From: a virus
Direction: 5' to 3' (one strand)
IMG/VR virus record: IMGVR_UViG_3300032173_000003
Coordinates: 23,021 to 87,020 of that record
DNA: 64,000 bases
This document shows, in pieces, positions 22,806 to 30,969 of this stretch (its first letter is position 1; each line of letters begins with the position of its first letter). The notes under the pieces were generated by a model. It made no database searches. It was given only the letters and a program-made list of their open reading frames with translations, and was not told where the DNA came from. A program made the translations under genes and the position numbers.

Positions 22806-23493
22806 TGGTGGCCTCGGGGGTGGGTAGGGCGTTGGTTGGGGCCGGCACAGGCACTATTTCAACTATTCCCGGTATCCAGTACCGCCCCTGTTCATCCCAC
22901 CATCCCTCACGCCCCGGCAGGCGCTCGCTTACCGCCACTGGCTGCGGCGTGGGGTTGTTGATTTCATGCAATCGCCTGACCACCTCAGCTAGTTCTGCTG
23001 GGGGTTGCGGCGTGGGGCGGCCCCAGCGGGCAACGACGGCTTTTAACCCGCGCAGGTGAATTTCGTCAGCAGTGCCACCTTCTGATAGACACGCCTTGTA
23101 AAATGCCTCTAGCAGTTCCTGGTCTCGGCCAGTGTGCTCAGCGTCGATGTAACTCGGGGGCAGCTCCGGCTGGGCTAGGGCGGCGCGGGCGCGGTTAATC
23201 ACAGCGGAGAGGTTTGCGGTCCACCGGCTAACCGACATGCCTTCATCGGCATCATGTGCGTCAATAATCTCAGCGCACAGGGCGCGGAAGGTGTCAGTCG
23301 CTACCGGCGAGTTACCAGGATCGTCTCGGTCTATGGCAATCAACCGATCCATCTTGTCCTGGGGAGGCTGCGCAGCCTCCAGCGCCTCGATGCGGTCGCG
23401 GAGTTCAAGGATGCAGGCGGCGGGATCGATGCTGTCGGCGTACAGCTCAATGAATTCCCACTGTTCGGGCGTGGCGCGGTGTTGATTAGTCAT
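22798..23493 (-). CDS. Large group-2 cyanophage protein, modular
   Basis: 231 residues from the ATG at 23493. Three modules known from cyanophages in tandem: RATPEQWEFIELYADS with a coiled stretch ELRDRIEALEAAQ; FRALCAEIIDAHDADEG with NRARAALAQPE; and a C-terminal VAVSERLPGREGWWDEQGRY. Function unknown. The module shuffling fits recombination among repeated gene families. Confidence 0.7.
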   Translation of the reverse strand: MTNQHRATPEQWEFIELYADSIDPAACILELRDRIEALEAAQPPQDKMDRLIAIDRDDPGNSPVATDTFRALCAEIIDAHDADEGMSVSRWTANLSAVINRARAALAQPELPPSYIDAEHTGRDQELLEAFYKACLSEGGTADEIHLRGLKAVVARWGRPTPQPPAELAEVVRRLHEINNPTPQPVAVSERLPGREGWWDEQGRYWIPGIVEIVPVPAPTNALPTPEATND

Positions 23494-23605
23494 TGGGTAG
23501 GGCCTCCAGAGTTTCACGAAGATCATCAATAGCGTTTTGAGTACTTTGATACTTGTCTGCTACGTCCCTGATGTGCTCAAGTTTTTGTAACAGTTGTTCC
23601 TTCAA
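23486..23605 (-). CDS. Tiny coiled-coil protein ending LEALPND
   Basis: 39 residues. No ATG; a TTG at 23605 overlaps the previous stop as TTGA. Helical (KEQLLQKLEHIRDVADKYQS). Ends with the LEALPND tail and overlaps the next ATG by 8 nt, as at 16785 and 12531. Confidence 0.45.
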   Translation of the reverse strand: MKEQLLQKLEHIRDVADKYQSTQNAIDDLRETLEALPND

Positions 23606-23715
23606 GCTCGGCGGCTCAGGGCGGCGGCGAGTGCCTGGCGCTCATCGTCGTCAACCACGAACCATTCCGACATGGCATCCAGCACCGCCTGAGCAGTAAG
23701 GGAAAGGTTAGACAT
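23602..23715 (-). pseudogene. Shortened MTDQ-family (group 1) copy
   Basis: 37 residues: MSNLSLTAQAVLDAMSEWFV then AAALSRRA and stop. In the next frame the usual end (AAELEGTT) appears directly after, so a 1-nt shift plus an internal deletion probably truncated a group-1 gene. It may still be translated. Confidence 0.5.
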
Positions 23716-24085
23716 ACTGGTTTACCGCTCGATTGTAAAAGTCATTGAGTGCTTTGAGTACACTGGGCTCCAGCACAACTACAGGTTCGTTACGATGGTC
23801 GTTTACAGTTAGAGAAACGGAATACCCGTCAAACTGGGCATACACGCCGTGTCCTAGGTGTTCAGTCCAAGGGTCATTCATTTTAGGTTGAGGGATTAGT
23901 TTTACGGTTTGCTCCACCCATCCCCGATTAGTTGAGGGAGCTGTTAGCCTGAGTACGTGAGTAAACCAGTCCTTATACGAGCCGGTATAGAGGGAAATGC
24001 CAAGAATAGTGGATAGACCGTCAGCCTCGCCACTACACCACGTAGGGTACTTGTCCCCCACTTTGAGGGCATCGGTAATAACCAT
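23708..24085 (-). CDS. Hypothetical protein
   Basis: 125 residues with many aromatic residues (WCSGEADGLSTILGISLYTG). Predicted mixed alpha/beta, no motif. Overlaps the next gene by 8 nt. Not recognised. Confidence 0.6.
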   Translation of the reverse strand: MVITDALKVGDKYPTWCSGEADGLSTILGISLYTGSYKDWFTHVLRLTAPSTNRGWVEQTVKLIPQPKMNDPWTEHLGHGVYAQFDGYSVSLTVNDHRNEPVVVLEPSVLKALNDFYNRAVNQYV

Positions 24086-24125
24086 GATTTTGTTTAGTAG
24101 CTATGTTGGGGGGGGGTAAGTAAAA

Positions 24126-24263
24126 TTACTTAACAACAACCCTGCTCAGGAAGTTGGAGCGGCTTGCTTTGGCCTGGCGGACAGCCTGGGGCTTTGCCTT
24201 GCCTTTGTGCTTACGTCCCTTTTGACGGGGACCCAGTTTGCAACGGATTGAATCGTTTTCCAT
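24126..24263 (-). CDS. Small very basic protein
   Basis: 45 residues, 14 of them K or R (RQKGRKHKGKAKPQAVRQAK). Own promoter. Reads like a small nucleic-acid-binding peptide; no family. Confidence 0.5.
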   Translation of the reverse strand: MENDSIRCKLGPRQKGRKHKGKAKPQAVRQAKASRSNFLSRVVVK

Positions 24264-24288
24264 CGGTGAACCGTGCCTTGTTCCCCCT

Positions 24289-24317
24289 ATTGTAGCAGCT
24301 TATGACCACGGGGTCAA
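24289..24317 (-). promoter_or_regulatory. Promoter
   Basis: Minus strand: TTGACC, 17 nt, TACAAT with TGC. Confidence 0.8.
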
Positions 24318-24331
24318 CGGTTTGCCCAGCC

Positions 24332-24541
24332 TCACCCGAACCCGTGCTCATCCCAGAAAAGGTTAGCTTCATATAGGCCGCCGTACCAAATGGCCGTAAA
24401 TAACCAGAATAGGCATATAGTTGCAAGCAGGAAAGGATAAATAAGCAGTCGCCTCAGGATGACAAACCACGGCAACAAACCTGTGCGTCTGTTTTCGGGC
24501 CAGCGCAGAATCTTGATTAGTTTTTGTTCTTTAATAGCCAT
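24332..24541 (-). CDS. Small membrane protein
   Basis: 69 residues: basic N-terminus, then a long hydrophobic stretch LLIYPFLLATICLFWLFTAI. Overlaps the end of the RNA ligase gene by 25 nt. Function unknown. Confidence 0.55.
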   Translation of the reverse strand: MAIKEQKLIKILRWPENRRTGLLPWFVILRRLLIYPFLLATICLFWLFTAIWYGGLYEANLFWDEHGFG

Positions 24542-25551
24542 TCGTTACTAATTACTTTGAATGAGAATGAGGAATCGTAGGATTTGAATACCAGACCTTC
24601 GCGCTTGACTTCAGGATTTAAAGAAGGGCCAGTGGCATAGCTGAGCAATGCTTCGACATTATCAAAGCGGCTAGCCACATAAGTGCGCAAATCCCAGATT
24701 GGAGTGTGCTCAAGGTTGGCCCCAAGGGCAATCAGAATGTCCTCAAGGAAGGCAAGACGTTGACCGGGCTTCATGTAGGTCCCGGCATCAATGTCAAAGA
24801 TGTCAAACAGGTACAGGCGTTGGCCTTGAATTTTTTCCTGATTACCCTGGATTCCTTCGCCAATGAGTTCACCTTGGATAGCCACATTGTGGCCAGTCCT
24901 TTTGTTGTAAGCAAGCAGTGCCTCAACGATGTTTTGATCTCGGGCAGCTTTCCAGAAACTGTTCCCTTCTGTCTCTATCAAATCAAGGTTACGGCTGCAT
25001 ACACCGACCTCTCCATCCTTGACGTAGATTGTGCAAGAGGAGCCGTCGAGTTTGATAGTGACCTCAAAGGACTCATCTTTGTGCTTCTCAAAAATGTCCG
25101 AAACAACGTTCTGGCAACGTTCCTGGTCAGTTTTTGGAATGAAGCTGGGGAAGTTGCCCCTAGCTGTACCTGCAAGGCAGGCAGGGACAGGTGCTTCCCA
25201 TTTTTGAATGCCCAGGGTTTCTGTAACATCGGTTCCAGGGTCACGGAAGAAGCTAAGCTCTACCGGCAGCAAAAGCCCCTGCGACAAAGTACCCCTGAGT
25301 CGGATAGTTCTCAAACGTTCACCTTTCACCCCATTATATTCACGGGGCTCTTTGCCTTTACTGAGGAATGGGGCAAGTTCGTGGGGGATCCATGAATCCA
25401 CCTCACAATAAATCACAAGGTCGTTTACTTGATACTTATTGATAGTATCAACAACCCACCAACCATCTACCCGATAAGCACAAATCTTATCTGCTTCTGG
25501 AATCGGTTTAATTTCTTCAATTTCTCGGATTGTTGCCAGTTTTCGTGTCAT
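24517..25551 (-). CDS. RNA ligase, DRB0094/Rnl5-like (N-terminal OB domain)
   Basis: 344 residues. Nucleotidyl-lysine motif I is KLDGSS with Lys167; downstream GVCSRNLDL and GELIGEGIQGN match motifs Ia/III-IV, and REGLVFKS near the end the motif V region. Residues 1-120 form a separate domain starting RKLATIREIEEIKPIPEADK, as in the DRB0094 family that seals 3'-OH/5'-phosphate RNA ends. It should seal ends healed by the kinase and phosphatase encoded near the left edge. Immediately upstream is a wrecked endonuclease gene and then the first 34 codons of a second such ligase. Confidence 0.88.
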   Translation of the reverse strand: MTRKLATIREIEEIKPIPEADKICAYRVDGWWVVDTINKYQVNDLVIYCEVDSWIPHELAPFLSKGKEPREYNGVKGERLRTIRLRGTLSQGLLLPVELSFFRDPGTDVTETLGIQKWEAPVPACLAGTARGNFPSFIPKTDQERCQNVVSDIFEKHKDESFEVTIKLDGSSCTIYVKDGEVGVCSRNLDLIETEGNSFWKAARDQNIVEALLAYNKRTGHNVAIQGELIGEGIQGNQEKIQGQRLYLFDIFDIDAGTYMKPGQRLAFLEDILIALGANLEHTPIWDLRTYVASRFDNVEALLSYATGPSLNPEVKREGLVFKSYDSSFSFKVISNEWLLKNKN

Positions 25552-25940
25552 TTCTTAAGTAATTAATTGCGGATTCTAATAATTGAGGAGAGTCTTTGAA
25601 TAATCCAAGTCCTTTATTGCATCCATTACACAATAACCCCCGGATTTGTCCTGTATTATGGTCATGGTCCACGGCGACAACCTCTAAAGATTGACCTTTT
25701 CTTCTTTCTGGAAGTTTTTAATTATTCTCACATATGGAGCATTTTCCTTTAAAAACGATCTAATAACCCCAAAACTCATTTAGAGAAATTCCATACTTTT
25801 TGTTCAAAGTATGATTTCTTTGCATTTCGTAGTAGGTATCAATTTTTTTTTCTTTTTTCTCTACTGTGGGTAATACACATCTCACCATTAGTCAGAGTAT
25901 TACACCCATCTATTATACACTTTTTCTTTTTTCTTGGCAT
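25551..25940 (-). pseudogene. Broken endonuclease VII-type homing endonuclease
   Basis: Starts MPRKKKKCIIDGCNTL (ATG at 25940). A run of nine A breaks the frame; in the next frame follow KYGISLNEFWGY, stop, FKGKCSIC, stop, then VVAVDHDHNTGQIRGLLCNG and LGLF, the recombination endonuclease VII (PF02945) signature. One frameshift, one TAG and one TAA show that it is dead. Confidence 0.8.
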
Positions 25941-25941
25941 T

Positions 25942-26046
25942 TTATTCACTTCCTACAATAGCGCACTCGATGGCGTCAGCGTCGGGGATGGGCTTAATGT
26001 ACGTGATTTCACGGATGGAAGCAAGTTTGCGGATTGTATCAGTCAT
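25942..26046 (-). pseudogene. N-terminal fragment of a second DRB0094-like RNA ligase
   Basis: 34 codons: TIRKLASIREITYIKPIPDA then DAIECAIVGSE and TAA. It matches residues 2-30 of the intact ligase at 24517 at about 55-60% identity and stops just before the dead endonuclease gene. Probably what is left of a ligase gene into which the endonuclease was inserted. Confidence 0.7.
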
Positions 26047-26050
26047 TTGC

Positions 26051-26320
26051 TCAGTTGGTTGTGTTCTTTTGTTCGTTGGCCCACTCTACAAACTCCTCTA
26101 CTTTTTCAGCAGAGGGGTATACTCTGTGTCCAAAGTCCTCTTCGACCTTTTCGTGATAAAAGTCCTTAAGCTCTACGTCAGTCAAGTCTTCGATGTCGTC
26201 TGCATCGATGTTAAAGTATTTGGGGCGGGCAGGTCCAGCGTACCCGTCATCAATCAGGTACTGGGCTCTAAAGGTTTCACTCACTGTTTTATGGTTGGTA
26301 ATTAGGAGGTGTATGTGCAT
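26051..26320 (-). CDS. Hypothetical acidic protein
   Basis: 89 residues; acidic (IDADDIEDLTDVELKDFYHE). Overlaps the next gene by 19 nt. Not recognised. Confidence 0.55.
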   Translation of the reverse strand: MHIHLLITNHKTVSETFRAQYLIDDGYAGPARPKYFNIDADDIEDLTDVELKDFYHEKVEEDFGHRVYPSAEKVEEFVEWANEQKNTTN

Positions 26321-26892
26321 TCATTGTCGCTCTCAATGAAAGTGCTAGGGCCGGAGCCAACACAATCAATCAAGTACCTGCTTTCCAGTTCCTCGGCCAA
26401 ACTAAAACCAACACCTTGCCAATGCCATCTACAGTCAGGGTCTGAGTGGGACAGGTAGTCGCTGTATGAACTCCACTGATGACCCGAACCTTTAGCTTCC
26501 CTCCTGTATACCCCAGAATCGTACTTAAAGTAATCCTGACGGAGACCCTCCATATGGAAGCGCTCCATGCGTTTAGAGTCAGGAATCTCTTCCAGCAGCT
26601 CCATGAGTCTACCCGGATTGTCCTTCAAGTACTCACAGATTTTCTCCAAATTTTCGTCCCGGTTAGTGCTCATTGTTAGTTGAGATTTGGTTTGTGGTTT
26701 TTGAAGTTGGCTATTCTGTTCAAGGTATGACCAAAGGAAATCACCGGGGTCAACTCTTGTGCCGCCCCAAGGACTGATATAAACTCTGTGCCCAGCTTCA
26801 CAGTGAATTGTGCTTTCACCTGTCTTAAAGTAGTGGATAGTATCTTCTAGCCACCGCTTGAACCAGCGTTTTACCGTACTGGTTGGTTTCAC
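26302..26892 (-). CDS. Hypothetical protein
   Basis: 196 residues, possibly two fused or overlapping units: a basic first part (RWFKRWLEDTIHYFKTG), then from MSTNRDENLEKICEYLKDNP an acidic, Trp-containing part that could start on its own at an internal ATG near 26673. Not recognised. Confidence 0.55.
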   Translation of the reverse strand: MKPTSTVKRWFKRWLEDTIHYFKTGESTIHCEAGHRVYISPWGGTRVDPGDFLWSYLEQNSQLQKPQTKSQLTMSTNRDENLEKICEYLKDNPGRLMELLEEIPDSKRMERFHMEGLRQDYFKYDSGVYRREAKGSGHQWSSYSDYLSHSDPDCRWHWQGVGFSLAEELESRYLIDCVGSGPSTFIESDNECTYTS

Positions 26893-27089
26893 TTAAAGAA
26901 ACCTGTTGCCAAAGCAATCGCTAACATTATTGCGGCAATCGCTATAAAAATCAGAAAGCTGATCCAAATTGGAGACAAGACCCAGATCCAGGGCCATGCA
27001 ATATAACCCGTTAACTTAAGACCAACAAATAGTACGGTCAGCAAACCAGTGAAGCCAATGCCAGAAGAAGAAGAAGAAGAGCTGCCCAT
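26889..27089 (-). CDS. Small two-helix membrane protein
   Basis: 66 residues from the ATG at 27089 chosen because the promoter lies just upstream. Ser-rich start, then GLLTVLFVGLKLTGYIAWPW and a second helix. Paralogue of 14414. Function unknown. Confidence 0.7.
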   Translation of the reverse strand: MGSSSSSSSGIGFTGLLTVLFVGLKLTGYIAWPWIWVLSPIWISFLIFIAIAAIMLAIALATGFFK

Positions 27090-27110
27090 TGTTGAATACC
27101 GTGTTGCCCT

Positions 27111-27138
27111 AGTATAGCTCCTGAGGCGGGATCGTAAA
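27111..27138 (-). promoter_or_regulatory. Promoter
   Basis: Minus strand: TTTACG, 16 nt, TATACT. Confidence 0.7.
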
Positions 27139-27139
27139 T

Positions 27140-27409
27140 TCACCAGTCCCAGTCCCTTTCAATTAACTGCGTCACACCTTGACTTGCCAGCCACATCATG
27201 AACTTTGACTTGAAGCATTCGCCGCACATGTCAACCTCCACTTCCTGTCCGTAGCCGCCTTCGGGGTAGGAGTGCCCGTATTTATGCTTCACAGTAACTT
27301 CATCCACTTCGAAGCTTCCCTCAACAATACCCTTCCCGCAAAGGTCACAAACTACCTTTTCTTCAACCTCTCTTGTGTATTCAACTTTAACCGTCTTGTA
27401 GTGTTTCAT
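27140..27409 (-). CDS. Zinc-ribbon protein
   Basis: 89 residues from the ATG at 27409. CDLCGKGI and MCGECFKSK, about 40 residues apart, give a four-Cys zinc site; ends with FMMWLASQG. Small phage proteins of this style are common; function unknown. Confidence 0.65.
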   Translation of the reverse strand: MKHYKTVKVEYTREVEEKVVCDLCGKGIVEGSFEVDEVTVKHKYGHSYPEGGYGQEVEVDMCGECFKSKFMMWLASQGVTQLIERDWDW

Positions 27410-27422
27410 TTTGCCAGTCCAA

Positions 27423-27971
27423 TCATCGTTCAAGTCCCAGAGCATTAACCTCTTCGTCAGTGAGTTTAGCTAGCGCACTTTGGCGAAGCACTCCTTTACG
27501 ATCTTCCCCTATTTTCCGACCGGTTTCTTTCCACCAATCGTAGATATTGCTGGTCTCGTCCAAGAGTTCAATCAAAAGCCCCTCGTATTCAATCAAAGTC
27601 ATTGCCTCCTCTAGATACTTGAAAAGAATTTCCGGAAGGTCTTTGTCTGAGACTTCCAACCCGTACTTTCGGAGGTTGTCGGTAGCTTGGTTTTTTTGGC
27701 TGGGGCGAGGTTCAAGAGTCTCGTTGCCAATAAGGTCCATGTAAGTCATGGGTCTTTTGTTTAAGGGTTCGTACTGACTCAGAAATTTTGACAAGGGGAG
27801 AATAATGTGGTTTCCCATGAAAAGGTACCGGACATTTAGTTCTGGTTCCTTCTCACCAGTCAACAGACGGTTGGTAAGAACTCGGGGAGGGTACAGAAGA
27901 ATTTGAACTTCATGCTTGGGGTGAAGCTGGTTTACCCAGTAAGAACCTGGTTGAGGGAGTGTATCAGTCAT
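27423..27971 (-). CDS. Hypothetical protein
   Basis: 182 residues, mostly helical in the second half (YLEEAMTLIEYEGLLIELLD). No motif. Ends 13 nt before the zinc-ribbon gene. Confidence 0.6.
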   Translation of the reverse strand: MTDTLPQPGSYWVNQLHPKHEVQILLYPPRVLTNRLLTGEKEPELNVRYLFMGNHIILPLSKFLSQYEPLNKRPMTYMDLIGNETLEPRPSQKNQATDNLRKYGLEVSDKDLPEILFKYLEEAMTLIEYEGLLIELLDETSNIYDWWKETGRKIGEDRKGVLRQSALAKLTDEEVNALGLER

Positions 27972-27973
27972 TG

Positions 27974-28270
27974 TTAAAGAATCTCACTGACAGCCTCATC
28001 CGCAAGGTTACGGCAGTTGCTGCGTCGGTACAAGTATAGCACAGCCCAGTGGGGATGCCCGTAAGCACCACCCGTATAGCTGTTGTCACCCGTTTGGTAA
28101 TTCCAGCTTACTCCGGTTTCATCGATGGTTGCCCCAACAGTGACCTGAATACCCGGCACCGTATCATCCTCATCAATGCGATACTCATTGCTGATCTCGG
28201 GTTTGAGACCCTTGAGCAGGGACTCCACCTCATTGCGAAAGGTGGAGATTTGGCGTGGTTTCAGTGTCAT
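27974..28270 (-). CDS. Phage-conserved protein, unknown function
   Basis: 98 residues from the ATG at 28270, overlapping the previous stop by 4 nt. FRNEVESLLKGLKPEI, DDTVPGIQVTVGA, WNYQTGDNS and GHPHWAVLYLYRRSN form a pattern I know from small proteins in several large phages. Function unknown. Confidence 0.65.
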   Translation of the reverse strand: MTLKPRQISTFRNEVESLLKGLKPEISNEYRIDEDDTVPGIQVTVGATIDETGVSWNYQTGDNSYTGGAYGHPHWAVLYLYRRSNCRNLADEAVSEIL

Positions 28271-28494
28271 TTGAGATCCTTCCATTGTTGAATAACTTGG
28301 GGTTGAACGAACCATTCTTTAGGGTTATTATCGGATCCTACCGCAAAGTCAATCTCCATAGTTTGATTTGACTTAACGATACGGGGAACTCCGTATTGCA
28401 CTTCACCTCCCGGAGTAGGAACATAATTCTTATGTACCCAAGCCCAAAACTCAGCGAGGTCAATTTCGATAGTGCCTTCAGCAGTATATGCCAT
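28267..28494 (-). CDS. Hypothetical small protein
   Basis: 75 residues; beta-rich, IEIDLAEFWAWVHKNYVPTP near the start. Coupled to the next gene by a 4-nt overlap. Not recognised. Confidence 0.55.
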   Translation of the reverse strand: MAYTAEGTIEIDLAEFWAWVHKNYVPTPGGEVQYGVPRIVKSNQTMEIDFAVGSDNNPKEWFVQPQVIQQWKDLK

Positions 28495-28502
28495 TGTGTT
28501 AC

Positions 28503-28670
28503 TCAGTTACCGTTCAGAAAATCAGCCATCGCCTCCTCATACTCCTCGTAGGTGGCAAAGCGGTCCCTAAGCAGTGCGGGAACCTCACGGGCAGCCTTAG
28601 CAGGAGCCTGAGGCAGATCACGGGCTTTTTCCCGGTAGTAAGCGTGGTAGACGGAGCGGTCGCTTTCCAT
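28503..28670 (-). CDS. Hypothetical small protein
   Basis: 55 residues from the ATG at 28670; charged helix (YREKARDLPQAPAKAAREVP). Start chosen because the promoter at 28700-28728 precedes it. Confidence 0.5.
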   Translation of the reverse strand: MESDRSVYHAYYREKARDLPQAPAKAAREVPALLRDRFATYEEYEEAMADFLNGN

Positions 28671-28699
28671 GGTTGGTGGTTGTTGGCTGGTATAGGTTA

Positions 28700-28728
28700 A
28701 TTGTAGCACTCTGCCACGGAGTTGGCAA
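28700..28728 (-). promoter_or_regulatory. Promoter (proximal of two)
   Basis: Minus strand: TTGCCA, 17 nt, TACAAT with TGC. Confidence 0.75.
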
Positions 28729-28758
28729 GGGCGGCTCAGCGACCGCCTTGCTTGCATC

Positions 28759-28787
28759 AGTATAGACCTTCTGGCATCCTGAGTCAA
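28759..28787 (-). promoter_or_regulatory. Promoter (distal of two)
   Basis: Minus strand: TTGACT, 17 nt, TATACT. A GGCGG...GCCGCC hairpin separates it from the proximal promoter. Confidence 0.7.
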
Positions 28788-28839
28788 CCCTTAGCGCTTT
28801 AGCCCGGTTCTTCGCCCCATAGAATGGTGTAGAAGGTCC

Positions 28840-29103
28840 TTATTTTGTCCTTCGGACCAAGTTCAGCGAAGTTGAAGTCTCTTTCTCGCCTGTAGCTATT
28901 CCACTCACTTCCAGAAGCTTGGGAGGCAACCATTGCTCATAGGCATCGCACACCCTGTCCCGTTCTTCTGGGGAAGGGCCAACCATTTTGAAGGGATTGC
29001 CTAAAGGGGTACTGCGGTGAACTGCCGCTCTGATTGTTCCCTCCGGTGGTTTCATCGGTCGGTTCCCAATGTGGTACTTATTGACGACTTTTATCTCAGT
29101 CAT
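28840..29103 (-). CDS. DUF4326-like protein, truncated
   Basis: 87 residues. IKVVNKYHIGNRP and STPLGNPFKMVG followed by CDAYEQWL fit the N-terminal half of DUF4326. The usual Cys/His C-terminal half is absent and the end (STSLNLVRRTK) does not resemble the family; another frame stays open to about 28800. Probably truncated or frameshifted. Confidence 0.6.
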   Translation of the reverse strand: MTEIKVVNKYHIGNRPMKPPEGTIRAAVHRSTPLGNPFKMVGPSPEERDRVCDAYEQWLPPKLLEVSGIATGEKETSTSLNLVRRTK

Positions 29104-29318
29104 TTTTCGACCATGAGGACAGACTGTCTAAGGACGTAGGGACTGAGAACGAGGATATTTCCCTTATCATCTTCAATTGAGAGGGAACCCTGATCATTAT
29201 GGCAGTTATCACCAACTCCCTCCATCTGAAGAATTAACTCTTCATACCGAGTTTCATTGAAAGGTTCGTGAGCGGTTTGAACGATTCCGAAATCTTTTGT
29301 AATGATTCTGATTCTCAT
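29100..29318 (-). CDS. Hypothetical small protein
   Basis: 72 residues; beta-rich, acidic. Overlaps the DUF4326-like gene by 4 nt and follows the Rnl1 gene by 2 nt, so it is in the same operon. Not recognised. Confidence 0.55.
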   Translation of the reverse strand: MRIRIITKDFGIVQTAHEPFNETRYEELILQMEGVGDNCHNDQGSLSIEDDKGNILVLSPYVLRQSVLMVEK

Positions 29319-29320
29319 TT

Positions 29321-30415
29321 TTAGATACCTAAAAGGTTGTCAAGTTGGGTGGGCCTAAGGGAACCTAACCACTGGCTAAAGTTGCCGTATTTGCCAGCAC
29401 GGAGAGCGAAACAAGCCCCAGAAAGTTCTTTGGACTCAGCTAGGACAACTTGGGCAAAGTCCTTCTGGTTAAGGTCTTTGTGGGCCGCAACAGTGGCATT
29501 TACCCAATGTCCCATCGTTTCGATAGAAGCAATGTAGGAATCGAATTGCTCCTTGTACTCGGGGAAATGAAGCAGAAACTCTTCTAGGTCGTCATTGAGA
29601 AACAACTCAGAGAAGTCCGGCTCACCGTTACCACGCACCCTGTGCAACTGGCAATAAACATCAGATTTTGCCTTAGCCCGCCCTGAGCCATCAAAGAGGA
29701 CAAACCCCTCATGGTCTGCTCCACGATTGTTAATCACGGACATCAAACCTTCCATGCTGCCAAAGTCATATGACTTTGCAACTTCGTAACCATGTTGCAG
29801 ACCAAAGTCTTCCAGGTCCAGTTCTTCAAAGTCCTGGGTACGGTCCCTAACAGCAAGCAGCGGTAGCTGCGGCTCAGCGTAATCCACTACAATGCGGTTG
29901 TCACGGTGGCACAGTTCAAAAATGTAGCAAAGGTCTGGATCCAGAACTTCTCGGGAATAACCAACTCCGTCGAAGACGGACCAGAACAACTCAGCAAATG
30001 AGCGCCCAGTCGCACCAACCTCTGCAGCAGCCGCAACTGTACCGGAGGTTGAAACAATCCATTCACCCCCATAGTTGAACATTTTTATTAGCGAGCCATC
30101 ATACTTTTCATAGACCTTGGTACTAGACCAGTCTAGTCCATGACAGTGGCCTTCGCCAACGTTGAAGAACCGGTCGAAAGCATACGCCGCTAGCTTGTAA
30201 CAGCCTGTGCTGTCACGCTCCACTACCGCACCACGGCAAGCGCAAACTAGCGGATTTGATTTATCCGCCAGTATAGAGCCGTATTTCAGGTTGAAGAGAT
30301 TCGGGTAGCGCTCATCTCGGCCGACACGAATGTCGTACTCAGCCAGTTCTTCCAGGGCATTAGAGCCCCGCTCATTCAGCCAGCCAATGAGGTAGTGGCG
30401 AAGATTCAGTTCCAT
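29321..30415 (-). CDS. T4 Rnl1-family RNA ligase
   Basis: 364 residues, close to the 374 of T4 RNA ligase 1. Nucleotidyl-lysine motif I is KYDGSL with Lys104 (Lys99 in T4). RGAVVERDSTGCYKLAAYAF then FDRFFNVGEGH precede it as in Rnl1, and EGFVLFD near 250 plus KAKSDVYCQLH fit motifs IV and V. Rnl1 seals broken anticodon loops after Pnkp healing, classically undoing host anticodon-nuclease (PrrC) damage. A second RNA ligase of another family is at 24517. Confidence 0.88.
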   Translation of the reverse strand: MELNLRHYLIGWLNERGSNALEELAEYDIRVGRDERYPNLFNLKYGSILADKSNPLVCACRGAVVERDSTGCYKLAAYAFDRFFNVGEGHCHGLDWSSTKVYEKYDGSLIKMFNYGGEWIVSTSGTVAAAAEVGATGRSFAELFWSVFDGVGYSREVLDPDLCYIFELCHRDNRIVVDYAEPQLPLLAVRDRTQDFEELDLEDFGLQHGYEVAKSYDFGSMEGLMSVINNRGADHEGFVLFDGSGRAKAKSDVYCQLHRVRGNGEPDFSELFLNDDLEEFLLHFPEYKEQFDSYIASIETMGHWVNATVAAHKDLNQKDFAQVVLAESKELSGACFALRAGKYGNFSQWLGSLRPTQLDNLLGI

Positions 30416-30445
30416 TGTTTTCAGTGGGTGGTTTACTTTAGTGAA

Positions 30446-30931
30446 TTAATCGTAACAGTACTGCATCCATTCCGGGACCTTGTTAAGGGTGCGGGAAGAG
30501 AATCGGATGTTTGGAGACGTTGGCCTCTTCATCAAAGGGACGCCCCATTCTTCAGGGGTTCGGTTGTCTTTGGTGTTGTTACAATCAACGCAAGCGCACA
30601 CAAGGTTTTGCCACTCATCTTTACCACCCCTTGACTTAGGGATTATGTGGTCAATAGTTAGCACATTCTTGGAGCCCCCGGATGTGCCGCAGTATTGACA
30701 CATGAAGTTATCGCGATGTTTGATTCGCTTGGGCGTGGGCTTACCTGCCATAATCCGGCCGAGGGGTAACCTAACGTAGTTAATCAAGCGGATAACCCTT
30801 TGGGAAACGACCCTCGCCTTGTTCTTCAAGACCAAAATAACTGCTCGGCGCCAGGAAGTTTCGTTGATTGGCTCATACGAACTATTAAGAACCAAGATAG
30901 TTTTTCTGTATGTCAGTTGGAGCGCATCCAT
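30446..30931 (-). CDS. HNH endonuclease
   Basis: 161 residues. CQYCG, a DHIIPKSRGG core with His, and NLVCACVDCNNTKDN give a complete HNH with two CxxC zinc knuckles. The N-terminus VLNSSYEPINETSWRRAVIL is typical of the bacterial and phage HNH family with that fold. Could be a packaging-type or homing nuclease. Ends 31 nt before the Rnl1 gene. Confidence 0.85.
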   Translation of the reverse strand: MDALQLTYRKTILVLNSSYEPINETSWRRAVILVLKNKARVVSQRVIRLINYVRLPLGRIMAGKPTPKRIKHRDNFMCQYCGTSGGSKNVLTIDHIIPKSRGGKDEWQNLVCACVDCNNTKDNRTPEEWGVPLMKRPTSPNIRFSSRTLNKVPEWMQYCYD

Positions 30932-30969
30932 CGGCCTTCTCTCTTTACTTATAGTGAATAATACCTGTG

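Noticed and set aside
24706-25395. Plus-strand 229-codon frame
   Set aside because: Antisense to the RNA ligase gene, which has all catalytic motifs.
28671-28787. Upstream extension of the gene at 28503 to an ATG at 28787
   Set aside because: That ATG is part of the -35 box TTGACT of the distal promoter, and a second promoter lies inside the extension.
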